A DNA stretch of 64,000 bases from Neptunicoccus cionae (GTDB lineage Bacteria; Pseudomonadota; Alphaproteobacteria; Rhodobacterales; Rhodobacteraceae): positions 124,001 to 188,000 of the forward strand of contig NZ_PKOJ01000006.1 in assembly GCF_002860325.1 (NCBI RefSeq), written 5' to 3'. Positions 9,237 to 18,700 of this stretch are shown in pieces. Under the pieces are notes generated by a model that was given only the letters and a program-made list of their open reading frames with translations, did not search any database and was not told where the DNA came from. Within the stretch, counting starts at the first letter, position 1. Each line of letters begins with the position of its first letter. The position numbers and the translations under genes were made by a program.

Positions 9237-10210
9237 GATGCTATCCTCTCGTCCGTGTTAAGCGGGTAGAAACACCGCGCGTGTCCAAGTTCCGGTCCTT
9301 GCGGGGCGGGTTGCTCGGCTTTGCATTTGGAGTTGGCGAATTTGCAGCGGGGTGAAAACAGGCAACCGGCGGGGCGGTCGAATTGTCCCGGAACCATGCC
9401 CGGAATGGTGGGCAGATGCTTTTCCGTTGCCCGTTCGGGCAGCGCGTCCAGCAGGGCCGCCGTATAGGGGTGATGCGGGCTTTGGAACAGGGGCAGCACC
9501 GGCTGCTCTTCGATCTTCTGACCGGCATATTGCACGCTGACCCGCTCGGCTGTTTCTGCCACAACCCCCATATCATGGGTAATCAGCACCAGCCCCATAC
9601 CATTGTCGTCCCGCAGACTGGTCAGCAGGTCGAGGATTTGCGCCTGAATCGTCACATCCAGCGCGGTCGTCGGTTCATCAGCAATCAGCAGTTTGGGTTT
9701 GCAGGCAATCGCCATCGCGATCATAACGCGCTGGTTCATCCCGCCCGACATCTGGTGCGGAAAGGCCGACAGGCGGCGTTCGGGATCGGGGATGCCAACC
9801 TGTTCAAACAGCTCTACCGCGCGGGCGTGACAGGCCTTGCGGCTTAGGCCCAGATGCACGCGCAAGGTTTCCTTGATCTGCCAGCCCACGGTAAAACATG
9901 GGTTAAGCGAGGACATCGGCTCTTGGAAGATCATCGCCAGATCCTTGCCAACCACACGGCGACGCTCGCGCTTGCCGATGGTCAGCAGGTCATGCCCGTC
10001 AAAACTCATTTCGTCCGCTGTCACCGTGGCGGTCCATGGCAGCAGCCCCATCATCGCCAGCATGGACACGGATTTCCCCGAGCCGCTCTCCCCCACAATC
10101 GCAAGGATTTCGCCGGTGTTTACGTCCTGATCGACCCCGTCCACCGCACGGAATTTGCCCGATGCGGTTGCGAAATCGACGCTGAGGTTTCGGATGCGTA
10201 ACAGTGACAT
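9233..10210 (-). CDS. peptide ABC transporter ATP-binding protein (DppD/OppD type)
   Basis: 325 residues. First ATPase of the same importer; forms the heterodimer with the protein encoded just downstream. Walker A GESGSGKS (40-47), [11 protein letters not shown], signature MSGGMNQR, Walker [14 protein letters not shown], and the Opp/Dpp C-terminal cysteine motif [14 protein letters not shown]. The signature is SGGMNQR rather than the common SGGQRQR, which is normal for OppD/DppD. A 3-bp gap separates it from the permease gene upstream and an ATGA overlap joins it to the gene downstream. Confidence 0.93.
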   Translation of the reverse strand: MSLLRIRNLSVDFATASGKFRAVDGVDQDVNTGEILAIVGESGSGKSVSMLAMMGLLPWTATVTADEMSFDGHDLLTIGKRERRRVVGKDLAMIFQEPMSSLNPCFTVGWQIKETLRVHLGLSRKACHARAVELFEQVGIPDPERRLSAFPHQMSGGMNQRVMIAMAIACKPKLLIADEPTTALDVTIQAQILDLLTSLRDDNGMGLVLITHDMGVVAETAERVSVQYAGQKIEEQPVLPLFQSPHHPYTAALLDALPERATEKHLPTIPGMVPGQFDRPAGCLFSPRCKFANSKCKAEQPAPQGPELGHARCFYPLNTDERIAS

Positions 10211-10213
10211 GGC

Positions 10214-11125
10214 TCAGCTCCGTTTCAGTTTGGGATCAAGTGCATCGCGCAGCCCGTCGCCCAGCAGGTTGATCGCCAGAACAGTGACAAGGATGGCAAG
10301 GCCGGGGAAAGTCACGACCCACCACGCGCGCAGGATAAACTCGCGGGCTTCGGCCAGCATGGTGCCCCATTCCGGTGTGGGCGGCTGCGCCCCCATCCCC
10401 AGAAAGCCGAGCGCGGCGGCGTCAAGGATCGCCGTGGAAAACGACAGTGCCGCCTGCACGATGATCGGGGACAGACAGTTGGGCAGCACGGTGACAAACA
10501 TCAGGCGCAGCGTCCCTGCCCCCACGACCCGTGCCGAAGTGACATAGTCTTTCTGCCGCTCCGACATCACGCTGGCGCGGGTCAGGCGCACGTAATGGGG
10601 TTGCAGCACAATCGCGATAGCAATCATCGCATTGATCAGGGACGGACCAAGTATCGCCACCAGCACAAGGGCCAGCAGCAGCGATGGAAAGGCCAGAATA
10701 ATATCCATGATCCGCATGATGATCGTATCGACCCATTTAGGTGCGAAACCGGCCAGCAAGCCGATCAGGATTCCGCCAGAGGCCGCAACGCTGACCACCA
10801 CAATCCCCACAAAGAATGAGAACCGCGCACCCACGATCAGGCGGGACAGCATATCGCGGCCCAGCGGATCGGTGCCCAGCAGGAATTCGGTACTACCGCC
10901 CTCCTGCCAGAACGGGGGTTGCAGCGCGTTGCTGCGGAATTGCTCGGTCGCGTCATGGGGCGCGATCCACGGCCCGAACAGGGCGAGAAAGGCAAAGACC
11001 GCAAAAATCCACAGGCCGATCACAGCGCCGCGGTTTTCGCGGAAGTAGAACCAGAATTCTTTCAGACGGGAGGGCCGTTCTTCACCGATGGCTTTGGCTG
11101 TCTGTGTTGAAGAAGCGTCAGTCAT
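10214..11125 (-). CDS. peptide ABC transporter permease (DppC/OppC type)
   Basis: 303 residues. Inner-membrane permease with the OppC_N-like N-terminal segment (RLKEFWFYFRENRGAVIGL), six predicted helices, and the BPD_transp_1 cytoplasmic loop containing EAALGF-type spacing (DAAALGFLGMGAQPPTPEWG), which contacts the ATPases. The loop sequence PPTPEWGTMLAEAR is typical for DppC. The start codon overlaps the stop of the upstream permease gene (TAATG). Pairs with the DppB-like permease. Confidence 0.93.
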   Translation of the reverse strand: MTDASSTQTAKAIGEERPSRLKEFWFYFRENRGAVIGLWIFAVFAFLALFGPWIAPHDATEQFRSNALQPPFWQEGGSTEFLLGTDPLGRDMLSRLIVGARFSFFVGIVVVSVAASGGILIGLLAGFAPKWVDTIIMRIMDIILAFPSLLLALVLVAILGPSLINAMIAIAIVLQPHYVRLTRASVMSERQKDYVTSARVVGAGTLRLMFVTVLPNCLSPIIVQAALSFSTAILDAAALGFLGMGAQPPTPEWGTMLAEAREFILRAWWVVTFPGLAILVTVLAINLLGDGLRDALDPKLKRS

Positions 11126-12132
11126 TACCGTTTCCTGATTTTCGGGTTAATCAGACCATAGAGCATATCCACAGTCAGGTTTACGATCATCACCATCACG
11201 GCGATCAACAGCAGGCCACCCTGCACCACCGGATAGTCGCGGCGGAAGATGCTATCCACCATCCACTTGCCAATTCCCGGCCAGCTAAAGATGGTTTCCG
11301 TCAGGATTGCGCCTGCCAGCAATGTGCCAACCGACAGGCCGATCACGGTGATCACCGGAATAAGCGCGTTGCGCAGGGCATGGATCGAATTGATCCGCGC
11401 CGGTGACATGCCCTTGGCTCGCGCGGTGCGCACATAATCCTCGCCCAGCACTTCAAGCATGGCAGAGCGGGTCTGCCGTGCAATCACAGCCAACGGAATG
11501 GTGCCCAGCACGATCGTGGGCAGGATCAGATGCCGGATCGCGGACCAGAACGCCCCCTTCTGGCCGGAGGCCAGACTGTCGATCAGCATAAACCCTGTCG
11601 GATCAGGGAAGTAATACAAAAGATCAATCCGCCCTGACACCGGCGTCCAGCCGAGATTGCCTGAAAACACGATGATCAGCAGCAGCGCCCACCAGAAGAT
11701 CGGCATGGAGTAGCCGACCAATGCGGTGGACATCAACGCGCGGTCAAAGAATTTGCCACGATTTACAGCTGCAATCACACCCGCAGGCAGCCCCAGCACA
11801 ATCGCCAGCACCATCGCACACAGCGACAATTCCAGTGTTGCGGGAAACAGGGTAAAAAATTCGTCCCAGACGGGTTTCTTGGTGACAAAACTATTGCCAA
11901 GGTCCCCTTGCAGAACACCAGTGAAATAGTCCCAGAACTGAACATACATCGGCCGGTCAAAGCCGAATTGCGCTGCAAGCTGGTCGTATCTTTCCTGACT
12001 GACGCCCCGCTCTCCGGCCATTACGATGATCGGATCACCGGGCAGAACGCGGATGAAGGCAAAGGAAATTAGGGTCACGCCGAAAAAGGTCGGCACGAAA
12101 GTCAGCAGTCGGCTCAGGACATAGTTTAGCAC
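11125..12132 (-). CDS. peptide ABC transporter permease (DppB/OppB type)
   Basis: 335 residues. Inner-membrane permease with the DppB-type N-terminus (LNYVLSRLLTFVPTFFGVTLISFAFIRVLPGDP), a large periplasmic loop, six helices, and the family motif RTARAKGMSPARI in the cytoplasmic coupling loop. Forms the channel with the DppC-like subunit. The start lies inside the 3' end of the peptidase gene (7-bp overlap), so peptidase and permease are in one transcript. The exact peptide substrate cannot be read from sequence. Confidence 0.93.
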   Translation of the reverse strand: MLNYVLSRLLTFVPTFFGVTLISFAFIRVLPGDPIIVMAGERGVSQERYDQLAAQFGFDRPMYVQFWDYFTGVLQGDLGNSFVTKKPVWDEFFTLFPATLELSLCAMVLAIVLGLPAGVIAAVNRGKFFDRALMSTALVGYSMPIFWWALLLIIVFSGNLGWTPVSGRIDLLYYFPDPTGFMLIDSLASGQKGAFWSAIRHLILPTIVLGTIPLAVIARQTRSAMLEVLGEDYVRTARAKGMSPARINSIHALRNALIPVITVIGLSVGTLLAGAILTETIFSWPGIGKWMVDSIFRRDYPVVQGGLLLIAVMVMIVNLTVDMLYGLINPKIRKR

Positions 12133-13235
12133 GGAAGCACCATCAGTTCTTTGGGAAAGTGGGTCAGCAATTTGTAACCGTCCTGCGTGATCAGAACGTC
12201 ATCTTCGATGCGCACACCAAAGTTGCCGAGCTGGTAAAGTCCCGGTTCATTGGTGTAAACGGTTCCCGCGGGTAAGGTCATGTGATTTCCCCGCATGATG
12301 TAAGGGGCTTCATGCACGCTGCGCCCCAGCCCGTGTCCGGTCTTGGTGCGAATACGATCCGCGTAGGGCGAATTTTCAAGCACGCTGATAACAGCATCGT
12401 CGATTTCATGGGCCGTGACACCGGCACGGGTCACATCCAGACCGGCGAGGTTGGCTTTCAATACAGTGTCATAAACCTCCCTGCCCTCGTCGCTGACATG
12501 GCCCAGAAAAACGGTGCGCGTAATATCGGCGGCAAAGCCATCCTTATAGGCGCCAAAGTCAATCAGCAGGGCATCCCCTGCCTTAACCGCATAATCGGCA
12601 CGGGCGTGCGCATGGGGCATCGCGGAATTATCGCCCGCCGCAACAATCGGCGAAAACGACAGGTCATCCGCTCCTTCGGCAAACAGCATCTGGATCAGCG
12701 TTTGCTCGATTTCCTTCTCGCTCTGTCCCAGTTTAACCGTATCCAGCGTGCGGTGCAGGGCCCGTTCGGAAATACGGATGGCCAGTTGCAGGGCGGCTAC
12801 GTCCTTGTCGGTCTTGATCATCCGGAGTGCCGAAATCTCGCGCTCCGCATCAATGATCTGCAAATCGGGCTGCGCCTGTTTCAGCGCGTGATGAACAAAG
12901 ACCCGCATGACCTGCCCTTCCACACCGATAGAGGAAATCTTCAGGTGGTCCATCATTGCCGAAAAGGCATCAGAATATCCGGTCTGGTCGCGCCAGTCGA
13001 AGACGGCGCCCTCGAACCCCACCTGCATCCAGCTGCCAAGTTCGAGGTTGGGCACCAGTGCTGCAGGGGCACCTTCCGCGGGGATCACCAGTACAAAGGG
13101 CCGCTCATGGCTCATGAAACTGTGTTCTACCGCGCGGGTAAAATTGGGTCCGGGCACAAGGGCCACGGCATCTACGCCAAGGTTGGCCGCTACGGCGGCA
13201 TAAGGGGCAAGGCGGTCTGTCAGGGAATCTGTCAC
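12126..13235 (-). CDS. M24 family metallopeptidase (Xaa-Pro aminopeptidase / creatinase fold)
   Basis: 369 residues. Creatinase-type N-terminal domain (about 1-140) followed by a pita-bread M24 domain with the metal ligands in place: LLIDFGAYKDGFAADITRTVF (two Asp), HGLGRSVHE (His), NEPGLY (Glu) and VRIEDDVLI (Glu). It probably removes N-terminal residues from proline-containing or modified peptides in the cytoplasm. It sits in the peptide transporter operon, between the binding protein and the permeases, so it likely processes what the transporter imports. The start (GTG or ATG at 13235) follows the SBP terminator hairpin closely. Members of this fold also include creatinases and dipeptidases, so substrate is open. 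Confidence 0.88.
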   Translation of the reverse strand: MTDSLTDRLAPYAAVAANLGVDAVALVPGPNFTRAVEHSFMSHERPFVLVIPAEGAPAALVPNLELGSWMQVGFEGAVFDWRDQTGYSDAFSAMMDHLKISSIGVEGQVMRVFVHHALKQAQPDLQIIDAEREISALRMIKTDKDVAALQLAIRISERALHRTLDTVKLGQSEKEIEQTLIQMLFAEGADDLSFSPIVAAGDNSAMPHAHARADYAVKAGDALLIDFGAYKDGFAADITRTVFLGHVSDEGREVYDTVLKANLAGLDVTRAGVTAHEIDDAVISVLENSPYADRIRTKTGHGLGRSVHEAPYIMRGNHMTLPAGTVYTNEPGLYQLGNFGVRIEDDVLITQDGYKLLTHFPKELMVLPC

Positions 13236-13273
13236 GTGTCGGTCACTCGTCGACTGGAGGAGTTAAAAGGAGT

Positions 13274-13299
13274 GAGGGCGGCATCTTGATGCCGCCCTC
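13274..13299 (-). terminator. Rho-independent terminator/attenuator after the peptide-binding protein gene
   Basis: Perfect 11-bp GC-rich stem GAGGGCGGCAT / ATGCCGCCCTC with loop CTTG, followed on the minus strand by ACTCCTTTTAAC. It separates the binding-protein gene from the peptidase/permease genes, an arrangement that usually gives more binding protein than permease. Confidence 0.75.
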
Positions 13300-13314
13300 C
13301 TGTTACCTGGATTG

Positions 13315-14904
13315 TTACTCGGACAATCCAACTTCGTTAAAGATGTGGCTGCCGAGCGGGTGAACCACATAGCCTTCCACTTCGGGGCGCATTGGCATGT
13401 ACACAACAGAGTGTGCAATCGTGGCCCAAGGCGCCTGATCCTTGAAGATGACCTGTGCTTCTTCATAAAGCTTGGCACGCTCTTCCTGAGAAGACTCGCT
13501 TTTGGCTTTCTGAATCAGGGCATCGAACTCTTCGTTGCACCATTGTGCGCGGTTGGATTTGCCAACGCCGTCACAGCCCAGCAGAACCGCAAGGAAGTTG
13601 TCCGGGTCGCCGTTGTCACCGGTCCAGCCCAACAGAATTGCGCCATCGCGGTCCAGTTCCTTGGAGCGGGACAGGTATTCACCCCATTCGTAAGACACGA
13701 TTTCCACGTCCACACCGATTTTGGAGAAATCTTCCTGCATCAGTTCGGCCATACGCCGTGCATTCGGGTTGTAAGGACGCTGAACCGGCATCGCCCAGAT
13801 TTTCATGGACAGGTCGGTTACGCCTTCAGCTTCCAGCATGGCTTTGGCTGCTTCGGGATCATGTGCATCGTCCTGAATGTCGTTGTTGTAGGACCACATG
13901 GTTGGCGGGATCGGGTTTTTGGCGATCTGGCCGGAGCCCTGAAACACAACATCGATGATGGATTGCTTGTCGATGGCCATGTTCAGCGCTTTACGCACCT
14001 TGGGGTTGTCGTATGGCGCCACTTGCGTGTTATAGGCCAGATAGCCCACGTTCAGGCCTTCCTGTTCCATAACTACGATGCTTTCATCGCTTTTCATCGC
14101 TTCCACATCTGCAGGGTTCGGGTAAGCCATGACATGGCATTCGCCCGCCTGAACCTTCTGGTAGCGCACAGACGCATCCGGAGTGATCGCAAAGATCAGG
14201 GATTCAACCTTGGCTTTGTTGCCCCAGTAGTCATCATTGCGCAGGTAACGGATCACCGCATCTTTTTGATAGGCCTGGAAGGAGAACGGACCGGTGCCGA
14301 TTGGCGCCTGGTTTACCATTTCCGGTGTGCCGGCTTCCAGCATGGCATCTGCGTATTCCTTGGATACGATAGAGGCAAAATCCATCGCCATATTGGCAAT
14401 GAACGGCGCTTCGGGGCGGGTCAGGTTGAACACAACCGTATAATCGTCAACCTTTTCGATGCTCTCGATCAGGTCCGGCATGGACATGCCGCCAAAGTAT
14501 TCCCAAGTGCCGCCGGACACCTTGTTGTAAGGGTTTTCGGCATTGCCCTGACGGTCGAACGTGAAGATCACGTCATCCGCGTTGAAGTCCCGTGTCGGCG
14601 TGAACTGGTCGTTGGAGTGAAATTTCACGCCTTTACGCAGTTTGAAGGTTACGGTTTTGCCGTCCTCGGAAACTTCCCAGCTTTCAGCAAGGCCCGGTAC
14701 GGTTTCCGTGGTGCCGGTTTTAAATTCCGCCAGACGGTTGTAGATCGGCTGGCTCGACGCATCGAATGTCGTGCCGGCAGTGTAAAGTGCAGGGTCAAAG
14801 CCTTCCGGGGAACCTTCCGAACAGTAGACCAGTGATTGTGCAAATGCTCCGCCTCCCAGCGATGCAAGCAAGAGGCCCGAGGCCAGTGTGGATTTAAGTG
14901 ACAT
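13315..14904 (-). CDS. peptide ABC transporter substrate-binding protein (SBP family 5, DppA-like)
   Basis: 529 residues. Periplasmic binding protein with a signal peptide of about 22 residues (SLKSTLASGLLLASLGGGAFA, cleavage after Ala). The mature start QSLVYCSEGSPEGFDPALY is very similar in style to DppA (LVYCSEGSPEGFNPQLFTSGTT), and the family 5 motif runs through the ligand-binding lobes. It captures dipeptides or short peptides for the permease and ATPases encoded downstream. A strong hairpin follows its stop codon. First structural gene of the operon, preceded by 72 bp and the XRE/cupin regulator gene on the same strand. Confidence 0.93.
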   Translation of the reverse strand: MSLKSTLASGLLLASLGGGAFAQSLVYCSEGSPEGFDPALYTAGTTFDASSQPIYNRLAEFKTGTTETVPGLAESWEVSEDGKTVTFKLRKGVKFHSNDQFTPTRDFNADDVIFTFDRQGNAENPYNKVSGGTWEYFGGMSMPDLIESIEKVDDYTVVFNLTRPEAPFIANMAMDFASIVSKEYADAMLEAGTPEMVNQAPIGTGPFSFQAYQKDAVIRYLRNDDYWGNKAKVESLIFAITPDASVRYQKVQAGECHVMAYPNPADVEAMKSDESIVVMEQEGLNVGYLAYNTQVAPYDNPKVRKALNMAIDKQSIIDVVFQGSGQIAKNPIPPTMWSYNNDIQDDAHDPEAAKAMLEAEGVTDLSMKIWAMPVQRPYNPNARRMAELMQEDFSKIGVDVEIVSYEWGEYLSRSKELDRDGAILLGWTGDNGDPDNFLAVLLGCDGVGKSNRAQWCNEEFDALIQKAKSESSQEERAKLYEEAQVIFKDQAPWATIAHSVVYMPMRPEVEGYVVHPLGSHIFNEVGLSE

Positions 14905-14976
14905 TGTTTCAGTATTCTCCGTTGGTTTGGTTTTAGAGTATTGGCAGCAGATGTTTCTGTCTGCGGATTTGCCCTC

Positions 14977-15636
14977 TTAGGGGCGCATCGGGACAAGTTC
15001 GGAAACTTGCTCACCGTGTTCTGTATCCGTTGGCGAAAGCTCTCCGGATTTCTGGTATTGCATCCGACCGACCCACAAAATCCGCGCGGGCTTGTCCGAG
15101 GCATTGGCCCAGCCGTGGGGTTTTTCCCCCAGATAATGCAGGCTGTCTCCCGTGGTCATCGTATATTCGCGTCCACCGACCCGTTGCACGATCTCACCTT
15201 CCAGAATGTAGATGATTTCCTCGCCCACATGCTGGATCAGTTCGGATTCATATCCGGGAGGCACGTTCAGCACGAAAGACGTCATCTCGTGACCGGGCAG
15301 GTTCACCCCGATTTGTTCGTATTCGACGGAGGAACCAGCCACGGAAAACCGCGGGCGGCTGCCACCACGGGTGAAGCTTTCTGCAACAGCGGGCGTGCGG
15401 ATAAAGTAATCCGCCGTTTGTCCCAATGCCTCTGCAATCTGGGAAAGCGTCCCGAGTGTCGGTGTTGCGCGGTCCCGCTCAACCTGACTGAGGTACCCGA
15501 CAGAAACACCGCTTGCGGCGCTAAGTTGCTGTAGCGTCATGGAGCGACGCTGACGTTGGCGCCGCATTCGCGCGCCCAACCCGTTTCCGAGCCCGTTGCC
15601 CGGATCTTTTGCGTCATTTGTGCGGTCTGCTGACAC
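14977..15636 (-). CDS. XRE-family regulator with C-terminal cupin domain
   Basis: 219 residues from the GTG at 15636, chosen because GGGAGG lies 5 bases upstream; the frame stays open to 15747 but that extension is basic and low-complexity. N-terminal helix-turn-helix (about residues 20-75; MTLQQLSAASGVSVGYLSQVERDRATPTLGTL), then a cupin barrel (about 125-195; VGEEIIYILEGE, GDSLHY, KPHGW) that probably binds a small ligand. This layout is common in regulators of amino-acid and polyamine uptake. Its place directly upstream of the peptide transporter operon suggests it regulates those genes. Confidence 0.9.
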   Translation of the reverse strand: MSADRTNDAKDPGNGLGNGLGARMRRQRQRRSMTLQQLSAASGVSVGYLSQVERDRATPTLGTLSQIAEALGQTADYFIRTPAVAESFTRGGSRPRFSVAGSSVEYEQIGVNLPGHEMTSFVLNVPPGYESELIQHVGEEIIYILEGEIVQRVGGREYTMTTGDSLHYLGEKPHGWANASDKPARILWVGRMQYQKSGELSPTDTEHGEQVSELVPMRP

Positions 15637-15750
15637 AGAATCCTCCCGTTTACGCCGGTCTTTGCCGATCTTGGCGCGTAGGGTGCGCAGAAATAAATTT
15701 TGCGTCAACAATAAAAATTTTACTCTTAAAATAATTAGTGAACACAACAG

Positions 15751-15778
15751 TTTAGGCAGGCCCTTCGGCCCGCCTAAA
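15751..15778 (-). terminator. terminator hairpin after tamB
   Basis: Inverted repeat TTTAGGC-A-GGCC / GGCC-C-GCCTAAA with loop CTTC, beginning 20 bp past the tamB stop. Only AT flanks and no strong T run follow on the minus strand. Confidence 0.6.
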
Positions 15779-15798
15779 TCTCTGATTACTGAAGGTGT

Positions 15799-18700
15799 TT
15801 AGTAATCCCGCTCGAAAAACACACCAAGCGTGCTCTCGCCATCGCTGCTCACGCTGCCGCGCGCTGTAATGGAAGGGGTCAGATCAATATTCAGCGAGAC
15901 CGAGCTTCCCGCCTGTCCGGCAGTGATATCGGTGTAAATATTATCAGAAAGATATTTGCCAACCCGTCCACTGGTGTTGCCTTCGTCATCCGTCACAATG
16001 TCCAGATCATCCACCCCGAGGCCTCGCCGCAGTTTGGAAACCACGCCTTCGCCCCCTTTTCCGGCAAGGGTTCTGACAGCATTGACCAGTTGCAGCGCCT
16101 GAAACGGCGAAAGCTGGGAGATATCCCGGCCAAAGAAGATTTGTGCCAGAACTTCATCTTCCGGTGCCTCCGGATCGGATTCGAACGTCACTTCAGGATC
16201 AGAGGCTAGCCCCTGCACGACGATAGAAGCCGTGCCGGTGCTGGTCTCGGTGGTGGCGACAAACCGGATATAGGGATCCAGATCCCCCTGCATCTGAACG
16301 CTGCCCTCATCCAGATCAAACCGCTTGGTCAGCAGATCAAGACGCCCGCGGATCAGCTCGAACCGGCCTGCAGAAATTACATTCGCGGTCGTCCCTGTCA
16401 GGCGCACGCGCCCGCCCAGTTCCGCATCAAGCCCCCGGCCCCGCACAAATATCTGCGAGGGCGCACGCACCCGAATGTCCAGTCCGAACGCCGCAGAGGA
16501 CGCCCCCCCTGCACCGTCATCACCGGAGCTGCCACTGCCGGTCAGTCCGGCTTTGGCACGGGTTCTCCGCACGGCGGCACTTTCGCTGACGTGCACGATA
16601 TCAGGAATAATAGAGAAACCGACCGCGCCGGCGGTTGGTACCTTGATCTGTGTTTCCCCAAGATCAATGCCGCCCGAAATCAAGGCCCCGCCAGCCAGCG
16701 GACCGCTGATCTTCAATGCGCCGTTCACCGTGGTACTGTAAAGTTCGGGATCGACAAGCACGATGGATTGCAGTGCGACGGACAGATCGGCCTGTAGATT
16801 ACCAGTCAGATTAACGCCGCCACTGACGGACATCTGCCCGCCAGAGGAAATTCCGCCAGTGACCGACACTGTTGCGCGCCCGCTGTTCAATCCGATATCG
16901 GCGTCGATTCCGGTCAAGGATAATTGCAATTCAGGGGCTGCCAACCGTGCGTTCTGCGCAGTTATCCGGCCCGAAACTGAAGATACATCTGCCGGTCCGC
17001 GCACAGTCAGATCAAAACTGGCTTGCCCGTTCAGGCTGCGCGGCGCAATGAAACGGTCCGCAATCGCGAGAGGCAACACACCGCTGCTGGCAAGGTCAAG
17101 CGTGCCATCTGTAGCCACATCGCCCTGAACGCGCGCGCGCATCCCTCCCGGCCCTGTGAGGCCCGTGTCCACCTGCCAGACGTCACCTGCCTGGCGGGCC
17201 GTACCGGTTGCTGTGACCGGCCCGCTGATCTTTGGCACGATCGGGCTGATGTCCGGCAGGCTTGCCGTGTAGGTCAACATCGGTGTTTCGCCCGTTGCAA
17301 GCCCTGCCAGCGTGGCATCAAGGCCGTAAGGTCCGTCAATTTCCGTCTGGATACGCCAGCCCTTGTCCGACTGGGCTGCACGTCCCTCCACCTGCAAGGG
17401 GCCGCTATAGGCGGGCACAAGCGGGTTGATGTTTGGAACACTGAACAGGAACTCCACCGCTGCTTGCGGCCCCGTCACCAGCCCCGCAACTTCGGCTTTC
17501 GCGCCAATGGGACCGGCAGCTTTCAGATCAACAGTCCAACCCGCTGTATCCAGTTCAGCTGTGCCGTTCACTGTGGCCGGACCGGGCAATCTGGGATCGA
17601 ACATTCCAGCATCTTCCAGCCGCAACGCATAGGTGAACTTTGCGTCATCCGTCGCCAAGCGCCCGTTGGCCGCAAGCGTCATCTGGTCGTTTTCCAGCTT
17701 GGCCTGACGCAACTGCGTACCGGTTTCATCCCGCTTTGCTTCTACCGAAAAGCTGGTTTTGCCGCGCAACAACTTATCCGCCTCGGCCTGATTAATCGCG
17801 AGATTGTCCAGTTCTCCGGACAGATCAAGATCAAAGAATCCGCCAAGCGCAGCTGTACCCTTCAGGTTTACCGCTGCCGCCCCGCTTAGATCCTGACCGG
17901 CAAGGCCGGAGAACTTTGACAGGTCATCCGCCACAAGCCGCGCATCCAGCATGGTTTCAAAAGCATCTTCCAATGAGTTGACAGTGGCCTCCCCTGTTAA
18001 CACGGCAGATTGTGTGCGCAGGTTCATCTGTGTCAGTTCCAACGGTTCGCCTTCGGTGTAATTCAGGCTTAGCTGCCCTTTGACAGCGTTCCCCACTGCT
18101 TGCGCCAATGCGGGATCGTTAAAATCGAAGTCGCTGGCATCAAGGTTCAGATCAGCAGTGACCTGCCCCAGTGTACCAATGTCATCGCGCAGGATACCCC
18201 CTGCTTCAAGATCAAGCGTGCCGATGCGGATACCGTCCCGAACCAATTCGCGGATGCTGAAAACACCGCTCCAGTTACTGCCCGCCGCACGGTCGTACTT
18301 CAGGTTCAGCGCCACGCGGTCCACCCGTGTTTCGACACCTGGCACAGGCAGCACGACAGAGCTTTTCCCGGCTAGAACTGCGTCCAGATCGAATTTGGTC
18401 GGCCAGTATTCAGGGTTCAACGTGGTTGACCCCTCCAACGACAGCTCGTTTGTTTTAAGGTCCAACTCCGCCAGTTCAAGCGTGCCATCAGGAAGTTGCT
18501 GTCCGGCCGCGCGCAGCCGCACGGAGTTGCCAAAAAAGTCATGATACTGCGGCGCAAACAGGGCCGTAATATCGCCGCTGATGTCTGCTTCGAACCCTCT
18601 GGTAACTTCAGCCATAGCATCTGCCTCTGCACCCTCTGCACCCTCTGCGAGTGCTGCCTGCTGGCTGGTCAGGCGGATTTCACCGGTCAGACGGTCTGCG

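Noticed and set aside
13312-14835. 507-codon plus-strand frame opposite to the peptide-binding protein gene
   Set aside because: Antisense shadow; the minus-strand frame has a clean signal peptide and family motifs.
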